The notes under the pieces were generated by a model. The model saw only the letters and a program-made list of their open reading frames with translations. It made no database searches and was not told the DNA's origin. Position numbers and translations under genes: made by a program. From Paenibacillus sp. MMS18-CY102 (GTDB lineage Bacteria > Bacillota > Bacilli > Paenibacillales > Paenibacillaceae), in NCBI RefSeq assembly GCF_009789195.1, contig NZ_WSTC01000001.1:124001-188000 (forward strand): a stretch of 64,000 nucleotides of DNA. Direction: 5' to 3'. Positions 1 to 9,091 of the stretch are shown piece by piece (within the stretch, counting starts at the first letter, position 1; every line of letters begins with the position of its first letter).

Positions 1-410
1 CCTGAGCGCTGCTTCATCATTTGGCGAGTAACAGCTTTAATGCCATTGAACACGCCTTTCAGATTCGTTTCGATCACTTGATCGAACTCCTCTTCCTTCA
101 TGCGCATGATTAAATTATCTCTAGTAATGCCTGCGTTATTCACCAAAATATCAAGCTTGCCGAATTGTTCAATCGTGCTTTTGACAATTCCGTCGAACTC
201 ATCATACTTTCCTACGTTGCCTTGCACCAGGATTACTTGGCGGCCAAGCGCCTTAATGGCATCGGCCGTCTCCTGTGCAGCAGACTCGCTGCCGGCATAG
301 TTTACAGCAACATCTGCGCCTGCTTCAGCAAGGGCAATTGCAATCGCTCGCCCTAATCCGCGTGACGCGCCTGTAACGAGTGCGGTTTGACCTTCCAAAC
401 TTGCGTACAT
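1..410 (-). CDS. fabG: 3-oxoacyl-ACP reductase, 3' end missing
   Basis: NADPH-dependent reductase of the fatty-acid elongation cycle (beta-ketoacyl-ACP to beta-hydroxyacyl-ACP), cytosolic. The visible N-terminal 136 residues carry the SDR cofactor motif TGASRGLG near residue 14 and the structural NNAG motif near residue 90. ATG at 410 is preceded by AGGAGG. It is the last visible gene of the leftward fab operon, 48 bp after fabD. The window edge cuts off the catalytic Tyr-Lys region, so the assignment to FabG rather than another SDR rests partly on its position behind fabD. Confidence 0.93.
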   Translation of the reverse strand, partial: MYASLEGQTALVTGASRGLGRAIAIALAEAGADVAVNYAGSESAAQETADAIKALGRQVILVQGNVGKYDEFDGIVKSTIEQFGKLDILVNNAGITRDNLIMRMKEEEFDQVIETNLKGVFNGIKAVTRQMMKQRS

Positions 411-458
411 CGTATGCCTCCTATCGTACGTCATTTATATGGCATCAAAGCAGAAGCT

Positions 459-1394
459 TTAGCCAGCTGGCGTAACAGCCGCCTCTAACGATTCAACACT
501 GTTAATGGAAATAACAGTTAAACCACGGTCGACTTTTTTGATCAATCCTGCCAGTACGTTGCCCGAACCAATCTCAACGAATGTAGTAACGCCCAAATCG
601 ACCAGTTTACGAACGGTGTCTTCCCACAAAACCGGTGAATACACTTGTTCGACCAGCAGTTCACGAATGGAGCTTGCCGCCGTAACAGGCTCTGCCGTCA
701 CGTTAGCGATAACCGGAATCGCTGCATCTTGGAACGAAACGTTGGCTAGCACACCACTCAAACGTTCAGCAGCAGGTTTCATGAGTGAAGAGTGAAACGG
801 TCCGCTAACTTCAAGCGGGATAACCCGCTTAGCGCCAGCTTCTTTGCCTCTTTCTACGACGCCTTGTACACCTGCAGCCGTACCGGAGATTACAATTTGC
901 CCAGGGCAGTTCACATTTGCTAGCTCAACAGCGCCAGCCTCTGCCGAAACTGCCGCACATAGCTGCGCTAATGCCTCACGCTCTGCGCCAAGCACTGCTG
1001 CCATCGCGCCAGTGCCGCCAGGAACGGCTTGTTCCATAAATTCACCGCGCGAGCGCACCGTAACTACAGCATCTGCAAACGACATAACGCCCGAAGCGAC
1101 GAGCGCACTATACTCGCCGAGGCTATGCCCTGCTACGTAATCGGGCGTTAGCCCACGGCCTTTCAGCGCTTCAAGCAATGCCACGCTTACCGTTAGAAGT
1201 GCAGGCTGCGTATTGGCTGTCTGCTTGAGCGAATCGTCTGGCCCATTAAAAATAATGCCGCTCAACGAAAAGCCAAGCGCTTCGTCTGCTTGTTCGAAGA
1301 TTTTGCGCGATCCTTCAAACGTTTGAAAAGCATCATGTCCCATCCCGACTGCTTGCGCGCCTTGACCCGGGAATACGAATGCTGTTTTCGTCAT
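459..1394 (-). CDS. fabD: Malonyl-CoA:ACP transacylase
   Basis: Loads malonyl groups from CoA onto acyl carrier protein for type II fatty-acid synthesis. The 311-residue length is normal for FabD. The N-terminus has FPGQGAQ, the nucleophile elbow GHSLGE is at residues 89-94 (Ser91), and the catalytic His lies in GPFHSS near residue 201. ATG at 1394 follows a GAGGAAGG ribosome binding site. A 75-bp gap separates it from fabH and holds a short GGTCCC/GGGACC hairpin without a T-run, so it is more likely an mRNA structure than a terminator. Part of the FapR-controlled operon. Confidence 0.97.
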   Translation of the reverse strand: MTKTAFVFPGQGAQAVGMGHDAFQTFEGSRKIFEQADEALGFSLSGIIFNGPDDSLKQTANTQPALLTVSVALLEALKGRGLTPDYVAGHSLGEYSALVASGVMSFADAVVTVRSRGEFMEQAVPGGTGAMAAVLGAEREALAQLCAAVSAEAGAVELANVNCPGQIVISGTAAGVQGVVERGKEAGAKRVIPLEVSGPFHSSLMKPAAERLSGVLANVSFQDAAIPVIANVTAEPVTAASSIRELLVEQVYSPVLWEDTVRKLVDLGVTTFVEIGSGNVLAGLIKKVDRGLTVISINSVESLEAAVTPAG

Positions 1395-1469
1395 TGCCTT
1401 CCTCTGCCCCCTCGTTCTCGCTGCCTCAATTGTTTCGTTACAGAAGCGACTGGTCCCTGCGGGACCTTC

Positions 1470-2471
1470 TTACCAATTCAATACGGTTGCGCCCCATGTT
1501 AAGCCGCCGCCAAAGCCGACAAGCACGACTGTATCGCCTTCAGCCATTCGCCCTTGCTCTGCAGCTTCTGCTAATGCCACCGGAATGGAGGCCGCAGACA
1601 TGTTGCCATATTTATCAAGATTAATCATGCATTTGTCTTCAGGCATTTCGAGCCTGTTCATTGCCGAATTAATAATCCGGATATTCGCTTGATGGGGAAC
1701 GAGCAAGTCGATGTCGCTCTTGTCCATTCCTGCTTTACGAAGCGCATCCTCAGCAGCTCCGCCCATAATGCGAACCGCAAACTTAAATACGTCATTGCCT
1801 GCCATATGAATATAATGATGTTTGCCTTCTACTGTATCCGATGACGATGGCATGCGCGAACCGCCCCCGCTTACTTTAAGCAATTCACCGCCACTGCCAT
1901 CTGCGCCAAGTTCAAACGACTTAAAGCCGCGCCCCTCAGCTACTTGGCCGAGCACGACCGCACCGGCTCCATCCCCAAACAGGATGCAAGTGTTGCGATC
2001 TGTATAATCCGTAATGCGCGACAAACATTCTGCCCCAACAACCAGAGCATGCTTATACATGCCTGTTGCAATCATGCTCGAAGCTGTTGCCAGCCCGTAG
2101 ATGAACCCTGAGCATGCAGCCGATAGGTCAAATGCTGCCGCCTTTGACGCCCCTAGTTTATCCTGCAGCAAGCACGCTGTAGAAGGGAAGAACATATCTG
2201 GCGTAATCGTTGCGACAACGATAAGATCGATATCCTCTGCTGTCAGCCCTGCTGCACGAATCGCCTCTTGCGAAGCGAGAAGCGCAAGATCCGATGTTGC
2301 TTGTTCCGGCGCTGCCATACGGCGTTCCCGAATGCCGGTGCGAGTGACGATCCACTCATCATTCGTTTCCACCATTTGCTCCAGCTCAGCGTTCGTCAAC
2401 ACGCGCTCCGGCACATATTTGCCTGTACCAATAATACCGACCGATTGCGTACCCACTAATGCTTCACTCAC
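1470..2471 (-). CDS. fabH: 3-oxoacyl-ACP synthase III
   Basis: Initiates fatty-acid synthesis by condensing acyl-CoA with malonyl-ACP. In Gram-positives this enzyme selects branched primers. The 333-residue protein shows the Cys-His-Asn triad: Cys120 in LSAACSGF, His260 in PHQANIRI and Asn290 in YGNMSAAS. The start is a GTG overlapping the plsX stop by 4 bp (GTGA), which indicates translational coupling. It lies between plsX and fabD, whereas Bacillus subtilis keeps its fabH copies elsewhere. Second copies outside the window cannot be excluded. Confidence 0.96.
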   Translation of the reverse strand: MSEALVGTQSVGIIGTGKYVPERVLTNAELEQMVETNDEWIVTRTGIRERRMAAPEQATSDLALLASQEAIRAAGLTAEDIDLIVVATITPDMFFPSTACLLQDKLGASKAAAFDLSAACSGFIYGLATASSMIATGMYKHALVVGAECLSRITDYTDRNTCILFGDGAGAVVLGQVAEGRGFKSFELGADGSGGELLKVSGGGSRMPSSSDTVEGKHHYIHMAGNDVFKFAVRIMGGAAEDALRKAGMDKSDIDLLVPHQANIRIINSAMNRLEMPEDKCMINLDKYGNMSAASIPVALAEAAEQGRMAEGDTVVLVGFGGGLTWGATVLNW

Positions 2472-3457
2472 TTCCTGCTAATTTCGTCCGCCATGCTCGC
2501 CGTAACATTGCTAATCAACGCATTGCGCGTTTGGCGAATTGCATTTCTTATTGCCAATGCATCAGAGGAGCCGTGGCCTTTCACAACTAATCCGTTTACC
2601 CCAAGCAGCAATGCCCCTCCGTGCTCCTTGTAGTCCATTGTTTTTCTGAAATTGCGTAGGCCCGGCATCATAATCGCGCCCGCCAACTTCGTTAACAAGG
2701 AACGGTTAAACTCTTCTTTGAGCGTCTTCATAATGGAACTTGCGGTTCCTTCTATGGCCTTAAGCATAATATTGCCCGCAAATCCGTCGCATACTAGGAC
2801 ATCGCAGTTATGGTCCAGCACATCCCGTGATTCGACGTTCCCAATGAAGTTCAACGAAGATGCTTCTAACAGGTCGTAGGCCGCTTTCGTTAACTCATTG
2901 CCTTTGCGTTCCTCTGTCCCTACATTAAGCAGGCCGACGCGAGGATTGGTTAAACCGTCTACCTTGCTTCTATAGATGCTGCCCAGCTGTGCATATTGAA
3001 CCAATTGCTCAGGCTTTGCATCCATATTGGCCCCAAGATCAAGCGCCATCACATTGACACCGTTTTTCGTTGGAATCAATTGCGCTAGCGCTGGCCTCTC
3101 GATTCCTTCCATTCGGCCCACTACAAGCAAGCCAGTCGTCATCAGCGCGCCAGTGTTGCCTGCCGATATCATCGCATCGGCTTGCCCTTCCCGAACGAGC
3201 TGGCCTGCAACGACCATGGAAGAACGCTTCTTGCGGCGTACTGCCTTCACCGGCTCTTCATCCGGGCCGATAACCTCTTCCGCATGCTCGATCCTCACGT
3301 TCGAAGGCATGCTTCCTTGAAGCAGCGGTTCAATAACAGCCGAATCCCCAACAAGTATCACTTGGATATCGGTCCACTGTGCCGCTGCATCGAGTGCGCC
3401 TTTTACGATAAGATTCGGGGCATGGTCGCCGCCCATTGCGTCAATGGCGATCCGCAC
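2468..3457 (-). CDS. plsX: Phosphate acyltransferase PlsX
   Basis: Converts acyl-ACP to acyl-phosphate, the acyl donor for PlsY in phosphatidic acid synthesis; peripheral membrane enzyme. The N-terminus reads [14 protein letters not shown], the family hallmark. I chose GTG at 3457 because GGGAGGA lies 8 bases upstream and the product then starts as PlsX normally does (329 residues). An upstream in-frame GTG at 3475 would add six residues but has no spacing for that site. It overlaps the end of fapR by 17 bp and fabH by 4 bp, so fapR-plsX-fabH are probably translationally coupled. Confidence 0.95.
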   Translation of the reverse strand: MRIAIDAMGGDHAPNLIVKGALDAAAQWTDIQVILVGDSAVIEPLLQGSMPSNVRIEHAEEVIGPDEEPVKAVRRKKRSSMVVAGQLVREGQADAMISAGNTGALMTTGLLVVGRMEGIERPALAQLIPTKNGVNVMALDLGANMDAKPEQLVQYAQLGSIYRSKVDGLTNPRVGLLNVGTEERKGNELTKAAYDLLEASSLNFIGNVESRDVLDHNCDVLVCDGFAGNIMLKAIEGTASSIMKTLKEEFNRSLLTKLAGAIMMPGLRNFRKTMDYKEHGGALLLGVNGLVVKGHGSSDALAIRNAIRQTRNALISNVTASMADEISRK

Positions 3458-4058
3458 GTTCAATTCCTCCCTCACTAACGTAATCCCCCGCAGATCGATA
3501 GATGACGAAATTGCCTTGAAACACCATCTCTTCCCCTACGTAAGTGAACACTTCTACCTTAGCCTTGCTCTTCTCGCCAGAAATCGACCGAACGTAGGCT
3601 TTGGCTATACATTTCTCTCCAAGCTTCACCGAACGGATAAATCGGATGTCAGCTGTTGCCGTTAGCGCGATTTCATCATCGATGACCGCTACGGCCAATG
3701 AGTTCGCTTGTGCGAAAACATGATGCCCCCTCGCGATTCCCGTTCTAGAGAAAACGTGCTCATGTGCAATCTCAAAAAGCGAAATGCCGCTCTTATCGAG
3801 CTGCAGGTCAACGATATCTCCAATGACTTCATGCAGCGGCAGTGACCGAACCGAATCGTAGGACCGTTCTGCCATAAGTTTCAGCCTTTCCCGGAGCTCC
3901 GGGATGCCAAGCTCCAGCCGGTCAAGCCGGATGGTCTGAATGCTGACTTTCAACAACCGAGTCAGCTCTCTATCCGTCATGAACGGATTTTCTTCGATGA
4001 GCTTCGACAATTGCTGGTGCCGCTGACGTTTCGGCAATCGTTCGATGGCCGGCACCAC
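3441..4058 (-). CDS. fapR: Fatty-acid/phospholipid synthesis repressor FapR
   Basis: Malonyl-CoA-sensing repressor of the fab/pls genes. Residues 25-60 form a DeoR-like helix-turn-helix with the recognition stretch [20 protein letters not shown]. Residues 85-195 form the hot-dog effector domain with [18 protein letters not shown] and the [11 protein letters not shown] segment that in known FapR contacts malonyl-CoA. At about 205 residues it is slightly longer than the B. subtilis protein at both ends. The start is one of two consecutive GTG codons (4058 or 4055) behind AAAGGTGG. First gene of the operon and probably autoregulated through the operator just upstream. Confidence 0.96.
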   Translation of the reverse strand: MVPAIERLPKRQRHQQLSKLIEENPFMTDRELTRLLKVSIQTIRLDRLELGIPELRERLKLMAERSYDSVRSLPLHEVIGDIVDLQLDKSGISLFEIAHEHVFSRTGIARGHHVFAQANSLAVAVIDDEIALTATADIRFIRSVKLGEKCIAKAYVRSISGEKSKAKVEVFTYVGEEMVFQGNFVIYRSAGDYVSEGGIERADRH

Positions 4059-4098
4059 CTTTGCTTCATATTTTCTATATCAATTGTATGAGCTGCTA

Positions 4099-4130
4099 TT
4101 ATAACCTGGTACTAAACCAGTATATAAAAA
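4099..4130 (-). promoter_or_regulatory. fapR promoter with FapR operator
   Basis: On the minus strand, TTAGTACCAGGTTATAA (4099-4115) matches the known FapR operator pattern TTAGTACC-N-GGTA-type dyad. It overlaps a perfect TATAAT -10 box. A weak AT-rich -35 lies about 17-18 bp upstream. The layout, operator over -10 and spacer, is that of an autoregulated fapR promoter. Confidence 0.85.
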
Positions 4131-4197
4131 ATGACGCCGCGAAGCAACGCCGAGCCGGTCATAGCATGACCGTCGGCCTTCGCGCGCGCCGTCATAT
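4125..4197 (-). terminator. Long intrinsic terminator after rpmF operon
   Basis: Minus strand: a long imperfect hairpin, outer arms ATGACG/CGTCAT and CGCGAAG/CTTCGCG, inner arms CCGGTCAT/ATGACCG, then TTTTTT. It insulates the fapR promoter from yceD-rpmF transcription and is the second of two terminators in tandem. Confidence 0.75.
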
Positions 4198-4239
4198 AAG
4201 GATGGCTGCAGCAAAGTGCAGCGTGCCCGGGGTCCCATT

Positions 4240-4275
4240 GAAAAAAATAGCACTTCATCGCGAGATGAAGTACTA
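4240..4275 (-). terminator. rpmF: Intrinsic terminator directly after rpmF
   Basis: Minus strand hairpin ACTTCATC-tcgc-GATGAAGT-like stem followed by seven T residues, 18 bp after the rpmF stop. First of a tandem terminator pair. Confidence 0.8.
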
Positions 4276-4292
4276 TAAGCGGGAAACCGGCC

Positions 4293-4466
4293 TTATTGCG
4301 AGATAACTTCTTTCGTTTTGTAGTATCCGCACACTTTGCATACGTGGTGAGCAAGTTTCAACTCTCCGCATTGCTCGCATTTAACCATACCTGGCACCGC
4401 CAGTTTGAAATGCGTACGACGTTTGTCGCGGCGCGTTTTGGAAGTTCTACGTTGTGGTACTGCCAT
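4293..4466 (-). CDS. rpmF: 50S ribosomal protein L32
   Basis: Small zinc-ribbon protein of the large ribosomal subunit. The 57 residues begin [20 protein letters not shown], typical of L32, with CEQC and CKVC zinc ligands towards the C-terminus. The start at 4466 is fixed by AGGAGGTGGGAAAC directly upstream; the longer in-frame reading to 4499 is not translated by that site. It follows yceD after 46 bp, the conserved yceD-rpmF order. It keeps all four cysteines, so it is the zinc-containing form. Confidence 0.97.
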   Translation of the reverse strand: MAVPQRRTSKTRRDKRRTHFKLAVPGMVKCEQCGELKLAHHVCKVCGYYKTKEVISQ

Positions 4467-4512
4467 GTTTCCCACCTCCTTCACAGAATTACCGGCCATC
4501 TAATGTGGCACG

Positions 4513-5034
4513 TTATTGGTTGTCGTCAATGAACAAATCCTTAAGTGCAGCTAGACGTGGATCAATCTTCCCACGGCTGCAGCCGCATTCTCGTTCATTC
4601 AAGTTTTGTCCGCATTCGGAACAAAGTCCCTTGCAGTCATCTGTGCACATCGGCACAAACGGCAGCTCGAGAAGCCACAAATCTTCGACGTACGGCTTTA
4701 AGTCCAGCACATCGCCAACAACTTCGATGATGTCTTCATCAGACTCCTCGTCATCAGGCGATAAGACTGTAACTTGCTTGAACTGTTCATGAAATGGCAC
4801 GTCCACCTTAACCGCAGCCGCGTTCAAACAACGGGAGCAAGCCATCTCAAGTTCAGATTCCAAACGGCCGTCGACATGGATAATGCCTTCTTCAGCGGAT
4901 ACGTTCAGCTCCACTCGTACAGGTTCTGTTGAGAGCACATCTTTACGACCTTTCAACAGATTGCTGAAATCCAATGTTTCATGGATCGGAGCGAGCTTTC
5001 CTTTGGTCAATGCTTCTTGAATACGAAACTGCAT
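4513..5034 (-). CDS. yceD: YceD/DUF177 family protein
   Basis: DUF177 protein of 173 residues encoded upstream of rpmF in most bacteria; linked to 23S rRNA accumulation in plants and bacteria, molecular role unclear. It has CSRC near the middle and a C-terminal CTDDCKGLCSECG cluster, a likely zinc site. ATG at 5034 has GGGGTGAT eight bases upstream and matches the usual MQFRIQEAL start; an upstream extension to 5055 is unlikely. Transcribed from a very strong promoter 27 bp upstream and co-transcribed with rpmF. Confidence 0.92.
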   Translation of the reverse strand: MQFRIQEALTKGKLAPIHETLDFSNLLKGRKDVLSTEPVRVELNVSAEEGIIHVDGRLESELEMACSRCLNAAAVKVDVPFHEQFKQVTVLSPDDEESDEDIIEVVGDVLDLKPYVEDLWLLELPFVPMCTDDCKGLCSECGQNLNERECGCSRGKIDPRLAALKDLFIDDNQ

Positions 5035-5060
5035 GAGATCACCCCAAACAAACAAAGATT

Positions 5061-5090
5061 ATTATATCGGCCGCATGATGGTTTTGTCAA
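5061..5090 (-). promoter_or_regulatory. Sigma-A promoter of yceD-rpmF
   Basis: Minus strand TTGACA (5085-5090), an 18-bp spacer and TATAAT (5061-5066): both consensus hexamers are perfect. It fits the high demand for ribosomal protein L32. Confidence 0.9.
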
Positions 5091-5147
5091 CTTTTTCAGC
5101 ACATGATATGATGGTTGAAATGAGATTTAGAGCATTGGAGGACCGCC

Positions 5148-6389
5148 ATGCGCACGGTCGGAATCGTCGTGGAATACAATCCTTTTCATAATGGACATCT
5201 ATATCATGTGCAGCAATCGCGTAAAATAACGGGTGCAGGCGCGGTCGTCGCCGTCATGAGCGGCCATTTTCTGCAGCGGGGAGAGCCTGCCTTGCTCGAT
5301 AAATGGGCTCGCACCGAGATGGCGCTACAAGGCGGCTGCGACCTCGTTCTGGAGCTGCCTGTCGCTTATTCTACGCAGTCAGCCGAATGGTTCGCGCGAG
5401 GCGCAGTAGCAACGCTCGATGCGACAGGGGCCGTCGACTCCTTATGCTTTGGCAGCGAATCAGGCGAGATCGCACCGTTTCGTGCTGCGGCGCGCGCGCT
5501 TCGCGAGGAACCGCAGCAGTTCCGGGATCGCCTCAACGAACGTCTGGCAGAAGGCCTCCCTTACCCAGCCGCATATGAGCTTGCGTTGGCCGCCCATCTC
5601 GCCGAGTCAGGCGAAACTTCATTAGCTATTGCACAACCCAACAACTCTCTGGGCCTGCATTATTCGCTCGCGCTAGAGCGTTTAAACAGCCACATTGAAT
5701 CTTACACGATCACGAGAGAAAAGTCAGGATACAACGATCAAACCCCGTCGGATGAAGCGATTGCCAGCGCAACAGCCATTCGCAAAATGCTAATGGAATC
5801 CGAAACGCTTGATGCCGCAAAAGCATTTGTGCCGCCTTCTACGCTCCACATTATGGAGAGAGAACGGGCAGCTGGCCGCAAAGCGGTAGACTGGCGAAAC
5901 TTTGAGACAACATTGCTTCATTCGATAGTGACAAAGTCAGCTGGCGAAATTGGCACGATGCATGAAATGACGGAAGGATTGGAGCATCGGCTGCTCAACG
6001 CCATTGCCCAATTGCCAGACCTGCGCTTCGAATCTCTTCTCGCATCCTTAAAGACGAAACGGTACACGCGGACGAAGCTCCAACGTGCACTGCTAGCTTT
6101 ATTGCTTGGCCATACCAAAACAGCGTTATCGCCTGCTAGCCTCGAAGACGGTCCTGGCTATATCCGAGTGCTTGGCTTCACGCCTGCCGGGCAAGCGCTG
6201 CTGAAGCGTATGCGCCATGCCGCCAAATGGCCCGTACTGGCAAGCGTAGCACAGGCAACGAAAAGCGCACCATTCCTCACACTCGATATTCGAGCGACAT
6301 CCGCGTATGCGCTTGGACGCAATCCTAGTGCAACGCCTCGTGAACTGCTTCGCGATTATTACGAACCGCCGATCCGCATCGGATTCTAA
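5148..6389 (+). CDS. tmcAL: tRNA(Met) cytidine acetate ligase TmcAL
   Basis: ATP-dependent ligase (formerly YlbM) that makes N4-acetylcytidine at the wobble position of elongator tRNA-Met using acetate. Its 413 residues carry an N-terminal nucleotidyltransferase-type fold with GIVVEYNPFHNGHLYH (HxGH signature), VMSGHFLQRGEPA and a later TREKSGYND segment. GGAGG stands 7 bases before the ATG. Divergent from yceD, with only about 110 bp between the two starts. This position next to yceD-rpmF is common in Bacillales. Confidence 0.93.
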   Translation: MRTVGIVVEYNPFHNGHLYHVQQSRKITGAGAVVAVMSGHFLQRGEPALLDKWARTEMALQGGCDLVLELPVAYSTQSAEWFARGAVATLDATGAVDSLCFGSESGEIAPFRAAARALREEPQQFRDRLNERLAEGLPYPAAYELALAAHLAESGETSLAIAQPNNSLGLHYSLALERLNSHIESYTITREKSGYNDQTPSDEAIASATAIRKMLMESETLDAAKAFVPPSTLHIMERERAAGRKAVDWRNFETTLLHSIVTKSAGEIGTMHEMTEGLEHRLLNAIAQLPDLRFESLLASLKTKRYTRTKLQRALLALLLGHTKTALSPASLEDGPGYIRVLGFTPAGQALLKRMRHAAKWPVLASVAQATKSAPFLTLDIRATSAYALGRNPSATPRELLRDYYEPPIRIGF

Positions 6390-6390
6390 C

Positions 6391-6433
6391 CAAGCCCTGG
6401 CCGCGTTAATATACGCTGGCCTCGGCTTTTTTG
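6391..6433 (+). terminator. Intrinsic terminator of tmcAL
   Basis: GC-rich hairpin (GCC...GGC arms around TTAATATA) ending CGGCTTTTTTG just after the tmcAL stop. Confidence 0.75.
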
Positions 6434-6460
6434 TTATGCAGGCATTTGCATTGGTTTCAA

Positions 6461-6490
6461 GGTCTATCGCTATTGCCCCAAGCGTACAAT
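6461..6490 (+). promoter_or_regulatory. Possible sporulation-type promoter of ylbJ
   Basis: GGTCTATC at 6461 and CGTACAAT at 6483 lie about 14 bp apart and resemble a SigE-type promoter. B. subtilis ylbJ belongs to the mother-cell sporulation programme, so such a promoter is expected. The match is weak and only suggestive. Confidence 0.3.
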
Positions 6491-6540
6491 GTAACGACTG
6501 CCCGTCCCTGGGGCAATTCGCATAGAAAGGGGCTTAGACA

Positions 6541-7785
6541 ATGGCGCGCACAATTATTCTCGCCTTCATCTCCCTATTGCTTGTCGCTGCTGTAGTTCGC
6601 CAGCCGGACGCGACGTTTCAAGCCTCGCTGCAAGGCCTTACCTTATGGTGGACGATCATCTTCCCCGGCTTAATGCCGTTTCTCGTGCTCGCTGATATTA
6701 TGGCCATCTTCGGCGTTACAGCCTTTTTCGGCAGCTTATTAGAGCCGATCATGCGGCTCTTGTTTCGTTTGCCCGGCGCTGCTGGCATCGCCATCGCAAC
6801 TGGCTGGTCAAGCGGCTATTCAGCAGGTTCGGACGCTGCTGCTGCATTAAGGCGCAAAGGCATCGTTACAAAGCGAGAAGGCCAGTGGCTGCTAGCCATG
6901 GCCCATATGCCCAATCCATTGCTCATGCTCGTTGTCGTGAGCGCTGGATTTCTGAAGCAACCTTCGCTTGGCATCGCCGTCGCCTTAGCCGTATGGGCAA
7001 GCCTGCCTTTTATGGCTGTCGCCACTTCCTTGTTGTCAGCACTGCGCTCGGCCTCAGACGATGACGCTAGCTACGACGAGTATCCGCTTGATCCGCAATC
7101 GGGCTCAAAACGGCCATTCAGCCGAACTGGCTTTTTAGCTAACGCAGCGTCAGCCATGCGCGAAGCACGTGCCTTAGATGGACGGTCCTTCGGCAAGGCA
7201 CTAGGGGATGCCACGCTTGCTGCGGTTTACAAACTGATGGCGATAGGCGGTATCGTCATTATCAGCGCTGTTCTTGTACGGTTGCTCACGCCGGCATGGC
7301 AACTCATTACGGCCTATCTCCCATTCCCCAATTGGCTGCTGCCAGCCCTTCTGGAGAGCCATATCGGCGCTTACGCAGCAGCCACCTGGCCCGCTCCCGA
7401 TGGAAACGCAGCATGGACGGTGGCAGCGGTAGCAGCTTCACTGGCATGGAGCGGCCTTGGATCTATCGTGCAAGTCGGCGCAGCAATTGCTGGCACCGAC
7501 CTTAAGCTGTGGCCCTTCATCGGCGCCCGGCTTCTCCATGCATGCTGCGCGGGCGCTTTCGGGCTGCTGCTGCTGCGTCCCGTTCAATCGATTATGACGG
7601 CAGCAACCGATGACGGCGCCATCCCTGTGCTAGCTGGAACGACGGCAAACGGGGCGGTCCGGCTAGCTGACCTCCCGTCTCTTTGGAACTATGTGCCGCT
7701 TTCTGTTGCAGGGTTTTCCATCTTGCTAATCGCTGGCGCCTTGTTCTCGCTAGCGATCCGCCATCGCTCGCTCATTCGGCGTTAG
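6541..7785 (+). CDS. ylbJ: Sporulation integral membrane protein YlbJ
   Basis: Polytopic membrane protein of 414 residues, required for normal spore formation in Bacillus; biochemical role unknown. An N-terminal hydrophobic segment (residues 1-20) is followed by GLTLWWTIIFPGLMPFLVLA and the conserved GWSSGYSAGSDAAAALRR and HMPNPLLM loops of the nucleoside-recognition/YlbJ family. At least eight hydrophobic stretches are visible. AAAGGGG precedes the ATG. A long hydrophilic loop (about residues 170-215) is less conserved. Convergent with coaD. It is the best marker that the host is a spore former. Confidence 0.93.
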   Translation: MARTIILAFISLLLVAAVVRQPDATFQASLQGLTLWWTIIFPGLMPFLVLADIMAIFGVTAFFGSLLEPIMRLLFRLPGAAGIAIATGWSSGYSAGSDAAAALRRKGIVTKREGQWLLAMAHMPNPLLMLVVVSAGFLKQPSLGIAVALAVWASLPFMAVATSLLSALRSASDDDASYDEYPLDPQSGSKRPFSRTGFLANAASAMREARALDGRSFGKALGDATLAAVYKLMAIGGIVIISAVLVRLLTPAWQLITAYLPFPNWLLPALLESHIGAYAAATWPAPDGNAAWTVAAVAASLAWSGLGSIVQVGAAIAGTDLKLWPFIGARLLHACCAGAFGLLLLRPVQSIMTAATDDGAIPVLAGTTANGAVRLADLPSLWNYVPLSVAGFSILLIAGALFSLAIRHRSLIRR

Positions 7786-7814
7786 GCTAGCTGAACGTCC
7801 CTCGCCGCGCTGGA

Positions 7815-8318
7815 TTAAGCTTTCCCCTTAGCCGCTAACCGTTCTTGAACGACTGGCGGAACGAGCTCGGAAACATCCCCGTTGAAACGGGCGATTTCTT
7901 TGACAATGCTTGAGCTCAGATAGGAGAATTTAGGATTAGTCATCATGAATATCGTCTCAATCTCATCATCCAGCAAGTGGTTGGTTGAAGCCATCTGCAG
8001 CTCATACTCAAAATCAGATACGGAACGGATGCCGCGGACGATCGTCCCTGCCTGGCGCGACTTCATGAAGCGCACGAGCAGGTCACGGAAGCTATCAATT
8101 TTGACGTTAGGAATATCGCGCGTTACTTCTTCCAGCAATTCTTTTCGTTCCTCTATAGTAAACATCGGGTTTTTGCTTGTATTGTTCAGTACGGCCACGA
8201 TTAGGGTTTCATACTGTTTGGCTGCCCGTTGTATAATGTCGAGATGCCCGAGCGTTACAGGGTCAAAACTGCCGGGATATACCGCAACTCGGTTATTTAC
8301 GCCTTCATGATTGGCCAT
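7815..8318 (-). CDS. coaD: Pantetheine-phosphate adenylyltransferase
   Basis: Transfers AMP from ATP to 4'-phosphopantetheine in coenzyme A synthesis. The 167-residue length is typical. The nucleotidyl-transfer motif [16 protein letters not shown] lies near the N-terminus (TxGH form), [16 protein letters not shown] in the middle and [11 protein letters not shown] near the C-terminus. ATG at 8318 is chosen because GGAGG lies 8 bases upstream; a longer reading to 8345 would lie within rsmD and has no ribosome binding site. It overlaps the rsmD stop by 14 bp, giving the rsmD-coaD pair found in most Firmicutes. Confidence 0.96.
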   Translation of the reverse strand: MANHEGVNNRVAVYPGSFDPVTLGHLDIIQRAAKQYETLIVAVLNNTSKNPMFTIEERKELLEEVTRDIPNVKIDSFRDLLVRFMKSRQAGTIVRGIRSVSDFEYELQMASTNHLLDDEIETIFMMTNPKFSYLSSSIVKEIARFNGDVSELVPPVVQERLAAKGKA

Positions 8319-8910
8319 CTTGTGTTCCTCCACCTTCGCTGTCATTAGTACTCTCTTCCGGCTGGTAATCGTAGATGGTTACAGCCGTTTCGCCGTATTT
8401 GGCGTACTTTCTCTGCTCGAACCCCCCGAACTGCTCCGGGTAACGATGTGTTGCATCATGCTCAATGACGACCGTTGCCCCTGCCTCAAGCAATCCATGG
8501 CCGGCCATCTCGCCCAGCAGCTCATCCATGTTCGTCATGCGGTAAGGCGGATCTAGAAACACGAGCCGGAATGGCTGTGCCCGCTTCGCCAGCGCTTTCA
8601 CCGCACGCTCCGCATCGTTTCGATAAATTTCTGCTTTTCCCGCAAGGTTTGCAGCCCCTACGTTCTGGCGTACGATATCGATGCTAATCTTCTCCCGATC
8701 AACGAAAATCGCTTTATCGGCACCTCGGCTCAACGCCTCAATCCCGAGCCCGCCCGTACCTGCAAACAAATCGAGCGCTAGGCCTCCATCAAAATAAGGC
8801 CCAATCATGCTAAAAATCGCTTCCTTCACCTTGTCGGTAGTCGGCCGCGTATTCATGCCGGGCACCGCTTTGAGCGGTCGCCCTTTGGCCGATCCGGCAA
8901 TGACTCTCAC
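8305..8910 (-). CDS. rsmD: 16S rRNA (guanine966-N2)-methyltransferase
   Basis: SAM-dependent methyltransferase modifying 16S rRNA helix 31. Its 201 residues show [13 protein letters not shown] at the N-terminus, the SAM motif [19 protein letters not shown] near residues 45-63 and the catalytic FLDPPY near 118-123. It starts with GTG behind AGGAGG. The C-terminal tail after VTIYDYQ is acidic and glycine-rich, overlaps coaD and is probably disordered. Confidence 0.95.
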   Translation of the reverse strand: MRVIAGSAKGRPLKAVPGMNTRPTTDKVKEAIFSMIGPYFDGGLALDLFAGTGGLGIEALSRGADKAIFVDREKISIDIVRQNVGAANLAGKAEIYRNDAERAVKALAKRAQPFRLVFLDPPYRMTNMDELLGEMAGHGLLEAGATVVIEHDATHRYPEQFGGFEQRKYAKYGETAVTIYDYQPEESTNDSEGGGTQDGQS

Positions 8911-9042
8911 TTTACGTTGCCTCCTTAAGGCTTCTCCATAATTAGCAAGCTTGCGCGGTGCTTGTCACACGATGGCAATGCTTGCCGCTTCTCGTATCGT
9001 ACCACACTTTTCCGCAACTTTTAAAGCATCTGCCAGGATCGC

Positions 9043-9074
9043 AAAAAGCCGATCGGCATGGCTGCCGGCCGGCT
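9043..9074 (-). terminator. Intrinsic terminator of rocA
   Basis: Minus strand stem AGCCG..CGGC / GCCG..CGGCT with loop AGCCAT, followed by TTTTTG, 18 bp after the rocA stop. Confidence 0.75.
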
Positions 9075-9091
9075 ATGGGAATGATGCGGCG

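Noticed and set aside
1395-1469. Terminator between fabH and fabD
   Set aside because: The GGTCCC/GGGACC stem has no T-run, and fabD and fabG would lose their promoter.
4061-4306. 81-codon plus-strand frame between fapR and rpmF
   Set aside because: It runs through two terminators and the FapR operator and has no ribosome site.
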